Source: CAIKBL01 sp050247235
GTDB taxonomy: Bacteria; Pseudomonadota; Gammaproteobacteria; Ga0077536
NCBI GenBank assembly: GCA_050247235.1
Contig: JBFWUN010000019.1
Location: 7,342-71,341, forward strand
Direction of reading: 5' to 3'
Length of the DNA: 64,000 nt
Position numbers and translations under genes: made by a program. The notes below the pieces were generated by a model. It saw only the letters and a list, made by a program, of their open reading frames with translations. It was not told the origin of the DNA and did no database searches. Within the stretch, counting starts at the first letter, position 1, and each line of letters starts with the position of its first letter. Positions 1 through 8,160 of the stretch are shown here, piece by piece.

Positions 1-113
1 CGTTCAGACGCGTCCGTCCGTTGAGCGACAGCCGCAGGACGCTGCCCGCAAGATGTGTCTCGAATGATTCGTTCAGTGGCGCCATCCCGCTTCCCCGCAG
101 TTCTCGTGGCGCC
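1..113. other. Window edge, no gene assigned
   Basis: I see no convincing coding region here. Short reading frames on both strands lack family resemblance. A GGCGCC-containing inverted repeat (near 90 and 117) could be a weak hairpin at the end of the following minus-strand gene. The segment may hold the end of a gene lying outside the window. Confidence 0.3.
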
Positions 114-515
114 TCAGCACCCGGTGCGAACCTCCACCCGTGCCGCGCCTGCAGGTGGAACTGTGATCTGGATCCCCTTGTCGGGCCGATCCGTCGCGCT
201 CAGGCACACGAACGCGGCACGCTCGGACGTCCAGCGCATCGCGATGTTCCGCCTGGTGAACGGCACACCATCGTAGGCGAGTTCGGACTTGAGCAGCGGC
301 TGTCGCTCCCCGGTGCGCGCCGCTGTCAGGTCGAGCGCAACCTGGTGAGGGCCCTGCGGGAACCAGGGCGCGATGACCGTCGCCGTCAGCACGAAATCCC
401 CGGAGGGAGAAGCCAGCGACTCGAACACCGTGGAGCGCTCCGATTCCGCACATCCCGCGCACGCGAGGCAGATTGCCGCGATTCGGCGGAACATGCCTCG
501 CTTGCGTGTGGCCAT
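114..515 (-). CDS. Small exported protein with lipobox-like signal, unknown function
   Basis: This encodes 133 residues that I do not recognise. The N-terminus (MATRKRGMFRRIAAICLACAG) is a basic, hydrophobic signal peptide. It ends in a lipobox-like LACAGC, so the mature protein may be a lipoprotein anchored at a Cys near residue 20. The rest is a compact beta-rich domain with an even residue composition. The start at 515 is fixed by an AAGGAG ribosome-binding site five bases upstream; a longer frame to 704 runs through the terminator of the neighbouring gene and is not used. It lies downstream of the chemoreceptor gene on the same strand but beyond that gene's terminator, so it is probably transcribed alone. 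Confidence 0.6.
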   Translation of the reverse strand: MATRKRGMFRRIAAICLACAGCAESERSTVFESLASPSGDFVLTATVIAPWFPQGPHQVALDLTAARTGERQPLLKSELAYDGVPFTRRNIAMRWTSERAAFVCLSATDRPDKGIQITVPPAGAARVEVRTGC

Positions 516-606
516 CCGGACTCCTTGCACGTCATCCGTGCCGGTTCGTCCGCAGCGTAGCCAACCCGGATGGCGCTGTCGAGCCACGTGAAGGTACCCG
601 GAAACG

Positions 607-634
607 ACGACGCCCCGCGGAGGCGGGGCGTCGT
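607..634 (-). terminator. Rho-independent terminator after the chemoreceptor gene
   Basis: A perfect 12-bp GC-rich stem (607-618 with 623-634) encloses a 4-base loop. It lies 29 bases after the stop codon of the chemoreceptor gene. On the minus strand it is followed by a short T run (CGTTTCC), so the T tract is weak but the position is typical. Confidence 0.65.
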
Positions 635-663
635 TGCGATCGATCAGCGCGTTGTGAACGGGT

Positions 664-3600
664 TCAGAACTCGTCCCACGCCTCGTCAGCGCCGCCGGTG
701 GCAACCCGCTTCACCGGCACCGGATCGGCAGGGGCCTGCGCGGGTTTCGACCAGGGTCGACTCGCGCCGCGGCGGTCGACCTTCTGAGTCCCCGTTGATT
801 GCGCCGTCGCACCGACGCCGCTGTCAACCTTGAAGAACCCGATCAGGCTCGTGAGACCGCGGGATTCATCGTCCATGCTCTCGCTCGCCGCCGCCGACTC
901 CTCCACCAGTGCCGCGTTCTGCTGGGTCACCTGCTCCATCTGCATGATGGCCTTGTTGACCTGCTCGATACCGACCGACTGCTCGGCCGAGGCCGCGGCG
1001 ATCTCGCCAACGATGTCACTGACCTTCTTGACCGCGGACACGATCCCGTCCAGCGTGCTGCCGGATTCGTTGACCAGGCGGGCGCCCTCCTCCACCTTGC
1101 CGACGCTGTCCTTGATCAGCACCTTGATTTCCTTCGCCGCGACCGCGCTGCGTTGCGCCAGGTTGCGTACTTCGCTCGCCACCACCGCGAAGCCGCGACC
1201 ATGCTCACCGGCGCGTGCCGCCTCCACCGCCGCATTCAACGCGAGCAGGTTGGTCTGGAACGCGATCTCATCGATCACGCCGATGATGTCGGCGATCCGC
1301 TTGCTCGACTCGTTAATCTCGCCCATCGCGCCGACCGCCTTGGCCACCACGTCACCGCCCTGCTGGGCTTCCTCGCGTGCGCCGACGGCCAGCTGGTTTG
1401 CCTGTCGGGCGTTGTCCGCGTTCTGCTTCACAGTCCCGGTGAGTTCTTCCATCGCTGCCGCAGTCTCCTGCAGCGACGACGCCTGTTCCTCGGTCCGCGA
1501 ACTCAGGTCCTGGTTGCCTTTCGCGATCTCGCCCGCCGACGTGCTGATCGACCGCGCGGACTCGCGGATCTTCGTCACCATGTCGCGCAGGTTGCCGCAG
1601 CTGGTATTCACGGCGTCGCGCAGCACGGCGAATTCTCCCTGGTAGTTGCCTTCCACGAGCCGCTGCAGGTCTCCGTTCGCGAGCGCCGTCATTGCGTCAC
1701 GTGTCTCGGCGACCGGCGCGGAGATCGCGTCAAGCGTGTCGTTCATGCCCTGCACGATCTTCCGGAAGTCGCCCCAGTGCCGGTCGACATCCGCCCGCGC
1801 ATCGAGACGCCCGCCCACTGCCGCGTCGGCGAGCCTGGAGGTGTCGGCGATCAAGGCGTTCAGGACTTCGGCACAGGTGTTCAGGTTGTCCTTGATCGCG
1901 CGGAAATCCCCGCTGAACTCCTGGGTGATCGGCGCGGGGATCCGGCCTTCGGCAATCTCCTTCAGCTGCGCGGCCGCCACGTTCAGAGGAGCGACGATGG
2001 CGTCCAGCAGCTCGTTCACGCCGCTGGAGACGATCTTCAGGAAACCGTCGAACTGCGACGCGTCCAGCCGCGTGGCGAGCTTGCCGGCGGCGGCCTCGGT
2101 AATGGTGTGCTGGATCTGGAATTCCGCGTTCCGCTGGGCCGTGAGATCTGCCCACTCGACGACGGTACCCATCCGCTGGCCCGCCTCGTCGCTGACCGGG
2201 GTCGCGACGATGCGCAGCAGTCGGCCACCCACCTTGATCTCCGCCGTATGGGTCGTCTTCAGCGCCTCGAGCATCCGTTGCTGATGGGCGGGATTCTTGT
2301 GAAACACGTCGATGCTGCGACCGATCACCGTGGCAGGATCGAAATTCGGCAGATCCCGGCGCAGGTCCTCCTTGATGTTGTTGAGCATTTCCGTAACCGC
2401 GCGGTTCATGAAGACCACGTTGCGGTCGGCGTCGGCTATCATGACGTTGGACGAGGTCACCTCCAGCGCCTGCACGATGCGCAGTGCCTCGTTCTTTTCG
2501 CGCACGATGCGCGCGAACAGCACCGACTGCATCTTCTCCAGTGCTCGCAGCAGATCACCCACTTCGTCCGCGGAGTCGGCCGCGATCGCGTTGTCGAAAT
2601 TGCCCTCTGCAACCTGTTCAGCAACGGCGACCGCCCCGGCGACCCGCCGGCTCAGACGCGACCCGTACAGGTACGCGAACACCGCGACGACGAGTGCCGC
2701 CAGGGCCGACAGGCCGAGCAGCTGCCACTGCAGCGCTCCGATCGGCGCGCGAACCTCGGATTCATCGATCTCGGCCATCAGCGACCACTTCAGGCCTTCG
2801 ATCGCGAGCGGCGCGAACGCGCCGAACACCACGCCGCCGTGACGATCGACGTATTCGGCATGGCCGGTTTCGCCCGCTAGCACGCGGCGCGCGCCTTCCG
2901 TGTCCAGCTTGACCTTGAACAGGGTCGGGGCTTGGTCGATGCGGCTCTGCGAACGCATCAAACCATCTTCGCCTACGAGGTAAGTCTCGCCGCTCTCGCC
3001 GAGTCCGGCGCTCTCCTGCATCAGCGCGTTGATCTTGTCTACCGGCATCTGCAGCGCAACAACCCCCACCTTGCGGCCCGCGTGGAACACCGGCGCGGCG
3101 ATGAACGAGGCGGGCGCCTCGTAGGACGGGGTGTACGGCGCGAAGTCCACGAGAAACGTGCTGCCTTCGGTGTCGCTCGCGATCGCGGCCTCGAACGCGC
3201 GTGCGAGCCCCGTGTTTCGCGTGGCGTCGCTGCGCACGTCGGTCGCGAAGTCCGTCTCCTTGAAAACGCTGTAGACGACATTGCCCTGGGGGTCGAACAG
3301 GAACAGGTCATAGAAGCCGAGCTGGGCCTGGTATCGGCTCAGCCAGGGATGAAAGCGGGCGTGCACGCGGTGGTAGGCACCGTCCGCGGCCACTTCTTCC
3401 AGCTGGTTCTTCTGGCCCAGCGGGTGCGCGTTCTTCGCGATGTAGTGGTATTGCGCGATCCGGCCCTGCAGGCTGGCCGGGATCAACGCTGCTGTCTCGA
3501 CGTCCTGACCGCTCTGTTTGCGGTACTCGGCGGCGAATACCTCCCCGTACTGCTGCGCCAGGGTCGCATCCAGGTCGGCCGGGGCGGAGGCCGCGGCGAG

Positions 3601-3888
3601 CGCCGTGAACGACTCGTTGAATGCCTCGACCGCCTGCGGCAGGGTCGGCGTCCGGGCGAGTGATTCGAGCTGTTCATGGACCTTCGTGAAATAGTCTTCC
3701 ACCGCCATCCGCTTGACCGCGACGAGCGAGTCGAGCTGGTGGTAGGCCTGCGCTTCCAGCGCCTTGCCGGCCTGCAGGGTGCTGGCGATGGTGGCGAGCA
3801 GCACGGGCACGATACCGGCCGCGAGCATCGCAGCGATCAGTTTGGGGCGCAGGCGGAGCCTGGCGAGCAAGGACATCATCGGGTTCAT
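664..3888 (-). CDS. Methyl-accepting chemotaxis protein with periplasmic sensor, HAMP, PAS and CheR-docking tail
   Basis: A 1074-residue inner-membrane chemoreceptor. Segments in order: TM1 about 17-39; a long periplasmic sensor about 40-385 (double-Cache-like by size and position); TM2 about 388-408; HAMP about 409-455; a PAS-like domain about 470-590; HAMP-like linker repeats about 640-760; and the signalling domain about 770-1000. The hairpin tip (IDEIAFQTNLLALNAAVEAA) is near residues 872-891 and is textbook for contact with CheA/CheW. The protein ends in AWDEF, which fits the xWxxF pentapeptide used to tether CheR/CheB. The start at 3888 (MNPMMSLLARL) follows a GGAG site; the reading frame extends further upstream without support. 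No che genes lie nearby, so it is an orphan receptor. The ligand cannot be told from sequence. Confidence 0.93.
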   Translation of the reverse strand: MNPMMSLLARLRLRPKLIAAMLAAGIVPVLLATIASTLQAGKALEAQAYHQLDSLVAVKRMAVEDYFTKVHEQLESLARTPTLPQAVEAFNESFTALAAASAPADLDATLAQQYGEVFAAEYRKQSGQDVETAALIPASLQGRIAQYHYIAKNAHPLGQKNQLEEVAADGAYHRVHARFHPWLSRYQAQLGFYDLFLFDPQGNVVYSVFKETDFATDVRSDATRNTGLARAFEAAIASDTEGSTFLVDFAPYTPSYEAPASFIAAPVFHAGRKVGVVALQMPVDKINALMQESAGLGESGETYLVGEDGLMRSQSRIDQAPTLFKVKLDTEGARRVLAGETGHAEYVDRHGGVVFGAFAPLAIEGLKWSLMAEIDESEVRAPIGALQWQLLGLSALAALVVAVFAYLYGSRLSRRVAGAVAVAEQVAEGNFDNAIAADSADEVGDLLRALEKMQSVLFARIVREKNEALRIVQALEVTSSNVMIADADRNVVFMNRAVTEMLNNIKEDLRRDLPNFDPATVIGRSIDVFHKNPAHQQRMLEALKTTHTAEIKVGGRLLRIVATPVSDEAGQRMGTVVEWADLTAQRNAEFQIQHTITEAAAGKLATRLDASQFDGFLKIVSSGVNELLDAIVAPLNVAAAQLKEIAEGRIPAPITQEFSGDFRAIKDNLNTCAEVLNALIADTSRLADAAVGGRLDARADVDRHWGDFRKIVQGMNDTLDAISAPVAETRDAMTALANGDLQRLVEGNYQGEFAVLRDAVNTSCGNLRDMVTKIRESARSISTSAGEIAKGNQDLSSRTEEQASSLQETAAAMEELTGTVKQNADNARQANQLAVGAREEAQQGGDVVAKAVGAMGEINESSKRIADIIGVIDEIAFQTNLLALNAAVEAARAGEHGRGFAVVASEVRNLAQRSAVAAKEIKVLIKDSVGKVEEGARLVNESGSTLDGIVSAVKKVSDIVGEIAAASAEQSVGIEQVNKAIMQMEQVTQQNAALVEESAAASESMDDESRGLTSLIGFFKVDSGVGATAQSTGTQKVDRRGASRPWSKPAQAPADPVPVKRVATGGADEAWDEF

Positions 3889-4059
3889 CGCAGCTCCGTC
3901 GTCGGTGGTTCTGGACACGGTTGTGACTCGGTCGCATTGCGCCGTCACGCCCCGGGGTATCGACGAGCGCGCGCCGACCTTGAGGCCGCAGGGGGTGCTG
4001 GGCGGGCGCGGGACCGGGTGCCGGACGGACGCCGGCACCGGCCGTGTGTCACCGGGACG

Positions 4060-5061
4060 TCAGGCCAGCAGCTCAGCGAGGCTCCGGTCGATGCAGGCGT
4101 TGTCCGGTGCCGACAGCCCGAACCCGGCCCCGTGGCCCCACACCGAAGGGATGGGCCGGCACTCGGCCCGCGGCATCCCGGCGACTTCGGCCTCGTTGTC
4201 CGCGACCCGGAAATACAGGTCGGTGGTGCCTGGCATCACGATCGCCCGGCAACGGATGGCCGCGAGCGCACGGGCGAAATCGCCATCGAACACCGGGTTG
4301 GCGCTGATGTCGCCGTGCAGCCAGGTATCCGCCATCGCGAGCAGGTCATTGGCGTCGTTCTGCAGAAAGTACTGCTGCGTGAGCCGAACCACGTCATCCC
4401 GCGCGCCCAGCCCAAGTTCCCGGTAGTGTCGGCCACGCATGAAGTCCTGGGAGAACAACCAGGCCGCGTAGACCTTCCCGAACGTCATCAGGCCACGCAT
4501 CGGCGGGCTGTCGTACCAGCCGTCCTTGAAGTCGGGGTCCAGCCTCAGCGCCGCCATCGCGCTGTCGACGAACAGGTAGTTGTGCTCGGAAATCCGCGCC
4601 GACGCGCAGATCGGGGCGATCGCGTCCACGAGATCCGGGAACAGCGCGCCCCACTGGAATGACTGCATGCCGCCCATCGAGAACCCGGTGACAAGCCGGA
4701 TCCGGCGCACCCCCAGGTGCTCGACCAGCAGCCGGTGCTGGCAGACGACATTGTCATACAGGGAGACACGCGGGAACCCGCCGCGTCCATGCGGGGGCGG
4801 GGTGTTGCTGGGCGACGTCGAGAACCCGTTGCCGAACATGTTCGGGATCACGACGAAAAATCGCGAGGTGTCGATCGCGCGGCCAGGAGCCACCATGTAC
4901 TCGGTTTCAGTGTGCCGGCCGGCGTAGAAGGTCGGTACCACGACAACGTTGTCCCGCGTCGCCGACAGCGTACCGAACGTCCTGTAAGCGAGACGCAGGT
5001 CGAGCGTGACACCCGACTGCAAGGTATGGCGTGGAATCTCGAAGATCTGGTAATCGCTCAT
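4060..5061 (-). CDS. Alpha/beta hydrolase of the homoserine O-acetyltransferase (MetX-like) family
   Basis: A 333-residue cytoplasmic alpha/beta hydrolase. The nucleophile elbow is GFSMGG (Ser about 148), and the acid and histidine appear as TTDLYF and WGHGAGF near the C-terminus. The N-terminal layout (LRLAYRTFGTLSATRDNVVV) is that of MetX and its relatives. True MetX makes O-acetylhomoserine for methionine synthesis, but the family includes many hydrolases and acyltransferases, and no other methionine gene is nearby, so I leave the substrate open. The start follows a strong GGAGG ribosome-binding site. The gene lies 19 bases behind the SMR pump gene and is probably co-transcribed with it. 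Confidence 0.85.
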   Translation of the reverse strand: MSDYQIFEIPRHTLQSGVTLDLRLAYRTFGTLSATRDNVVVVPTFYAGRHTETEYMVAPGRAIDTSRFFVVIPNMFGNGFSTSPSNTPPPHGRGGFPRVSLYDNVVCQHRLLVEHLGVRRIRLVTGFSMGGMQSFQWGALFPDLVDAIAPICASARISEHNYLFVDSAMAALRLDPDFKDGWYDSPPMRGLMTFGKVYAAWLFSQDFMRGRHYRELGLGARDDVVRLTQQYFLQNDANDLLAMADTWLHGDISANPVFDGDFARALAAIRCRAIVMPGTTDLYFRVADNEAEVAGMPRAECRPIPSVWGHGAGFGLSAPDNACIDRSLAELLA

Positions 5062-5080
5062 GAGGCCTCCGGGGAAACTT

Positions 5081-5410
5081 TCAGTGCGGCATCGAGGTGG
5101 AAAACAGCGTCAGCACGAGCACACCCGCGACGATGAGTGCGATCCCCGCGAATGCCGGCGTGTCGAGGGTCTGCCCGTACATCAGCCACGCGATGAGCAT
5201 GACGAGCACCTGGCCGATGCCGGACCAGATTGCGTAGGCGATCCCGACCGGCACGCTGCGCAACGTCACGCTCAGGAAGTAGAACGCGGCGGTATAGCCC
5301 ACGAGCACGAGCATGGACGGCACCGGTACACGAAAGCCATCCGCCGCCTTGAGCGCAGAGGTGGCCACGACCTCGCACAGGATCGCAATCGTCAGGGTCA
5401 CGTAATGCAC
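5081..5410 (-). CDS. Small multidrug resistance (SMR) efflux protein, EmrE/QacE-like
   Basis: A 109-residue, four-helix inner-membrane protein of the SMR family, which exports cationic drugs by proton antiport as a dimer. The membrane-embedded glutamate of helix 1 is present (AILCEVVATSALK, Glu about 13), as is the AYAIWSGIG signature and the C-terminal STSMPH ending that is nearly the same as in EmrE. The length is typical for the family. The start is a GTG at 5410, chosen because it gives the canonical EmrE N-terminus; the frame runs further upstream without resemblance. It is the first gene of a two-gene unit with the MetX-like hydrolase and has a good -10 element just upstream. Confidence 0.9.
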   Translation of the reverse strand: MHYVTLTIAILCEVVATSALKAADGFRVPVPSMLVLVGYTAAFYFLSVTLRSVPVGIAYAIWSGIGQVLVMLIAWLMYGQTLDTPAFAGIALIVAGVLVLTLFSTSMPH

Positions 5411-5441
5411 TGCCAGGTCCTGCGCCGCTCGGGATGCGCGT

Positions 5442-5447
5442 AGTATA
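5442..5447 (-). promoter_or_regulatory. Likely -10 element for the SMR/MetX-like operon
   Basis: On the minus strand the hexamer TATACT lies about 32 bases before the GTG start of the SMR gene. Only a poor -35 match is visible 17 bases further upstream, so the call rests on the -10 and its position in the short divergent intergenic region. Confidence 0.4.
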
Positions 5448-5502
5448 AGGGTCGCGTGCACTGCTTTGACGGGCCGTATCGAATCCGGGATGCTAGCCCG
5501 CC

Positions 5503-7131
5503 ATGAACCCCCGCGCGATCGTGCGACGATTCCATGAACGCCACGTGGCGGAACTCGCCGCCGAGTTCCGTCTCGAGTACCTGCCGCCCCTGATGGTGTA
5601 CCTCGCAGCCGGGGTGTCGGGTCTGACGGCGATTGTCGGGACGTTCTTCGTGAAGGATTACCTCGGCCTGTCCGCGGCGTTCCTCGCGGCGATTGGTTTC
5701 TGGGCGGGTATCCCGTGGGCACTCAAGATGCCGATGGGTCACCTTGTCGATCTCCTGTGGCGTTACAAATCGTGGTTCGTGGTTCTGGGCGCGGGCCTCA
5801 TCGCGTCGAGCATGGTCATCATGCTCGGTCTGCTGGGCGCACCAGACCAGATGCGCCGCTACCTCTCGCTCGAGCACTGGTACGTTCTGTCGGCGCTGCT
5901 CTCACCCGTCGGTTACATGATGCAGGACACGGTGGCCGATGCGATGACCGTGGACGCCGTACCGGCATTCGACGAGACCGGCGTGCGCGTGCCTGACGAT
6001 CGCCGGAAACTGATGAACACGACGATGCAGACGCTCGGTCGCATCGCGATCATCGGCGGTGGCGTGCTGGTGTCACTCGTCAACGTGCTGTTGTTCGCGG
6101 GCATCGACCAGGCGAACCCTGACGCCGTGCGGACCGTGTACCTGCAGGTCTACTCTCTCGCGCTGCTCATTCCCGCGATTTCCATCGCCGGAATCGTGCT
6201 CGCCGCGCTGCTCAAGGCCCGCCGCGTCCGCGCACTGGTGGCGGCAGGGCGTTCACGCAGTGACGTGCTGACAGATCTGTCCGAACACCCCGACAGGGTT
6301 ACGCCCAACGCGTGGATTCTTGGCGGCAGCGCGGCGTTCATTGCGCTGACCTTGTCCGTGGGGCTGTCGGATCTCGTGTACGGACAGGAGATCATCTTCG
6401 GTGGTTCGTTCACTGTCATCGCGTTCCTGATGTGGAAATTGCTTCGCGAGTTGTCCGAGCAGGCGCGACGCACGCTGCTGGGCACCGCGATTATCATCTT
6501 CGTGTTCCGGGCGATACCCGGACCCGGCGCCGGCAGCACCTGGTGGATGATCGACGAACTTGGATTCGACCAGGCGTTCCTGGCGAGGCTCTCACTGCTT
6601 TCGAGCGTACTGACCCTCGTCGGGCTGTTCGCGTTCCGCCGCATGATGGCCGAGCGCTCGATCGTCTACATCGTAAGCCTGCTCACGGTCGCGGGTTTCC
6701 TGTTGGGACTGCCGATCCTCGGTATGTACCACGGTTTGCACGATTGGACGGCGTCGATGACGCATGGAATCGTGGATGCGAGGTTCATTGCGCTCATCGA
6801 CACGGCGCTCGAGTCGCCACTGGGCCAGATTTCGATGGTCCCGCTGCTGGCCTGGATCGCCAATTCCGCGCCTGCGCACCTGAAGGCCACTTACTTCGCG
6901 GTCATGGCGTCGTTCACCAATCTCGCTCTGTCAGCATCCCAACTCGGTACGAAGTACCTCAACGTGCTGTTCGAGGTGACTCGCGAAGTGCGCGACTCGG
7001 GAGGGACAATCTCGGTCCCGGCGGACTACTCGCAACTTGGGACGCTGCTGCTCGTGGTCAGCGCCCTGTCGCTGCTGCTACCGCTGGCCGCGATCGGGAG
7101 CACACGCCTGTGCGGCCTGCGCAGCGTCTGA
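5503..7131 (+). CDS. MFS carrier, possibly of the BT1 (folate/biopterin transporter) type
   Basis: A 542-residue polytopic membrane protein with about 12 hydrophobic segments, including a long pair around residues 25-75 and a run of paired helices to the C-terminus. The segment WAGIPWALKMPMGHLVDLLW (residues about 65-84) resembles the loop after helix 2 of the BT1 family, which has a conserved PW.IK pattern. Charged linkers at 165-180 and 245-265 separate the two halves, as in MFS proteins. The substrate cannot be inferred. It is transcribed away from the SMR gene and converges on exoD, with only 5 bases between the stop codons. Confidence 0.7.
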   Translation: MNPRAIVRRFHERHVAELAAEFRLEYLPPLMVYLAAGVSGLTAIVGTFFVKDYLGLSAAFLAAIGFWAGIPWALKMPMGHLVDLLWRYKSWFVVLGAGLIASSMVIMLGLLGAPDQMRRYLSLEHWYVLSALLSPVGYMMQDTVADAMTVDAVPAFDETGVRVPDDRRKLMNTTMQTLGRIAIIGGGVLVSLVNVLLFAGIDQANPDAVRTVYLQVYSLALLIPAISIAGIVLAALLKARRVRALVAAGRSRSDVLTDLSEHPDRVTPNAWILGGSAAFIALTLSVGLSDLVYGQEIIFGGSFTVIAFLMWKLLRELSEQARRTLLGTAIIIFVFRAIPGPGAGSTWWMIDELGFDQAFLARLSLLSSVLTLVGLFAFRRMMAERSIVYIVSLLTVAGFLLGLPILGMYHGLHDWTASMTHGIVDARFIALIDTALESPLGQISMVPLLAWIANSAPAHLKATYFAVMASFTNLALSASQLGTKYLNVLFEVTREVRDSGGTISVPADYSQLGTLLLVVSALSLLLPLAAIGSTRLCGLRSV

Positions 7132-7136
7132 GCGAT

Positions 7137-7787
7137 TCAGAAGAGTCGCGACAGGACGTCATTTTCGTGCAGGTTCATGCCGAGCACGAATACCGCCCAC
7201 GCGAGCGCGCCGAAATACACCAGCGTCACCGCGATCATCGCGTAACCGAGGAAGATGAACAGACCGTCGCGCTCCACGAGTCCGGCGGCCAGCAGAAGCA
7301 CGGCCACACCCGGAAACGTATTCGAGAACGGCACGAGCCCGAGCGGGAACAGCAGCAGTACGCCGCCAAGGACGAGCATCGCACCGTTAACGCGGTTCAG
7401 CGTAGCGCCGTGCGTGAGCCACATCCAGCGTGGCCGGATAACCTTCTCGATTCTCTGCATGAGCAGGATTCCCTTGTCGAGCGCCGGGAGAAGGCTCACG
7501 ACTTCGACCCGGTGGCGCAGCAACCGTCCCGGCAGCCACGGCAGACGGTTCAGCACGACGCCGAAGCCCACCGTGATGACGACCAGGCTGAACACGGTGC
7601 TCACGCCGGGGATGGACACCGGCAGCAGGAACGGCACCATCAGGAACATCACGAACAGCAGGAGTCCCTGTTCGCCGACGAGTTCGAGCAGGTGCCCGAG
7701 CGAGACGTGCTCGCCGTCAACGGCGTCGCGTACATCGCGAAGAGTCTGGGACAGGGTACGGTCGGTGTCGTGGAATCGGATACTCAT
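7137..7787 (-). CDS. ExoD-family membrane protein
   Basis: A 216-residue inner-membrane protein of the ExoD (exopolysaccharide synthesis) family. Diagnostic stretches are the LLPVSIPGVSTVFSL helix (about residues 54-68) and the FSNTFPGVAVLLLAAGL plus ERDGLFIFLGYAM segment near 155-185. Length and order match the family. ExoD was named for an exopolysaccharide and alkali phenotype in Rhizobium, but its biochemical role is not settled and there is no polysaccharide locus nearby. No clear Shine-Dalgarno sequence precedes the ATG at 7787. Confidence 0.85.
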   Translation of the reverse strand: MSIRFHDTDRTLSQTLRDVRDAVDGEHVSLGHLLELVGEQGLLLFVMFLMVPFLLPVSIPGVSTVFSLVVITVGFGVVLNRLPWLPGRLLRHRVEVVSLLPALDKGILLMQRIEKVIRPRWMWLTHGATLNRVNGAMLVLGGVLLLFPLGLVPFSNTFPGVAVLLLAAGLVERDGLFIFLGYAMIAVTLVYFGALAWAVFVLGMNLHENDVLSRLF

Positions 7788-8040
7788 TGGCGCGGCCGCG
7801 TGGCATTTCCATTATGGGGCCGGCACGTTAGCAGTCTCCATTCCCCGCGAACAGCGGCACCGGCGCCGCCGGGTGTGCCGCGAATCGTCGGATCCTGACG
7901 CGGGTCGGCGGGGTTCGGAGGCGTGGTGCCCGCGGGCATCGTCATGCGGATGCACGCAAACTGCGCCGGAAGTCTCCTGCGAGGGGTGCAATTGTGCGCG
8001 CGGTCACATCCCCGCGGCGGCACTTTCGCGCTGCGCGACG
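7788..8040. other. Upstream region of the sigma-54 small-RNA locus, no gene seen
   Basis: No coding region is convincing here. Two TGC(A/G)C-bearing motifs lie at 7951-7967 and 7985-8000, about 101-117 and 68-83 bases before the predicted RNA start. These are distances at which sigma-54 activators (NtrC-like enhancer-binding proteins) usually bind. Their match to the NtrC consensus is only half-site quality. Confidence 0.3.
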
Positions 8041-8057
8041 TTGGCACCCCGCTTGCT
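8041..8057 (+). promoter_or_regulatory. Sigma-54 (RpoN) promoter
   Basis: TTGGCAC-N5-TTGCT matches the sigma-54 consensus, with the invariant GG (8043-8044) and GC (8055-8056) exactly 10 bases apart. It predicts a start at about 8068, which falls on the first base of a hairpin and 68 bases before the end of a terminator. No protein gene follows on this strand before the terminator. Confidence 0.75.
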
Positions 8058-8067
8058 CTATCCCTGT

Positions 8068-8136
8068 ACGTGCCAACGCACGTTTCTTTCCTCCCTCTGC
8101 GAAATCTTCGGCGCCCCTAGGGGCGCCGTTCTTTTT
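8068..8136 (+). ncRNA. Candidate sigma-54-dependent small regulatory RNA
   Basis: The predicted transcript is about 69 bases long. It opens with a 6-bp hairpin (ACGTGC, loop CAAC, GCACGT; 8068-8083). A single-stranded pyrimidine-rich linker follows (8084-8108) whose core TTTCCTCCCTCT is complementary to GGAGG-type ribosome-binding sites. It closes with an intrinsic terminator hairpin and T tract. Promoter, start, structure and terminator agree with each other, and no reading frame fits, so a trans-acting sRNA that blocks translation initiation, perhaps with Hfq, is the natural reading. I do not recognise it as a named family. Nitrogen or carbon status would be the usual inputs to a sigma-54 promoter, but the activator is unknown. 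Confidence 0.65.
8109..8136 (+). terminator. Rho-independent terminator of the small-RNA locus
   Basis: A perfect 20-base palindrome (8109-8128) is followed by TTCTTTTT. The stem is GC-rich and the T tract lies on the plus strand, so it ends a plus-strand transcript that cannot come from msrA or exoD, both on the minus strand. Confidence 0.85.
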
Positions 8137-8160
8137 GCCGCGCGATGATGCCTTTCCGCC

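Noticed and set aside
799..2880. Long open frame antisense to the chemoreceptor gene (693 codons)
   Set aside because: It is a shadow frame produced by high GC content. The minus strand encodes a complete chemoreceptor, and the antisense product is Arg/Asp/His-rich without any family pattern. The same holds for the other long antisense frames, for example over lhr, feoB, gcdH and the molybdoenzyme gene.
4060..5061. Firm assignment as homoserine O-acetyltransferase metX
   Set aside because: Only fold and general motifs support it. There is no metW or other methionine gene nearby, and the family has many other activities.
7923..8120. Small protein frame running into the palindrome at 8109
   Set aside because: It spans the sigma-54 promoter and terminator stem, has no ribosome-binding site and shows no coding character. 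The RNA model explains the signals better.
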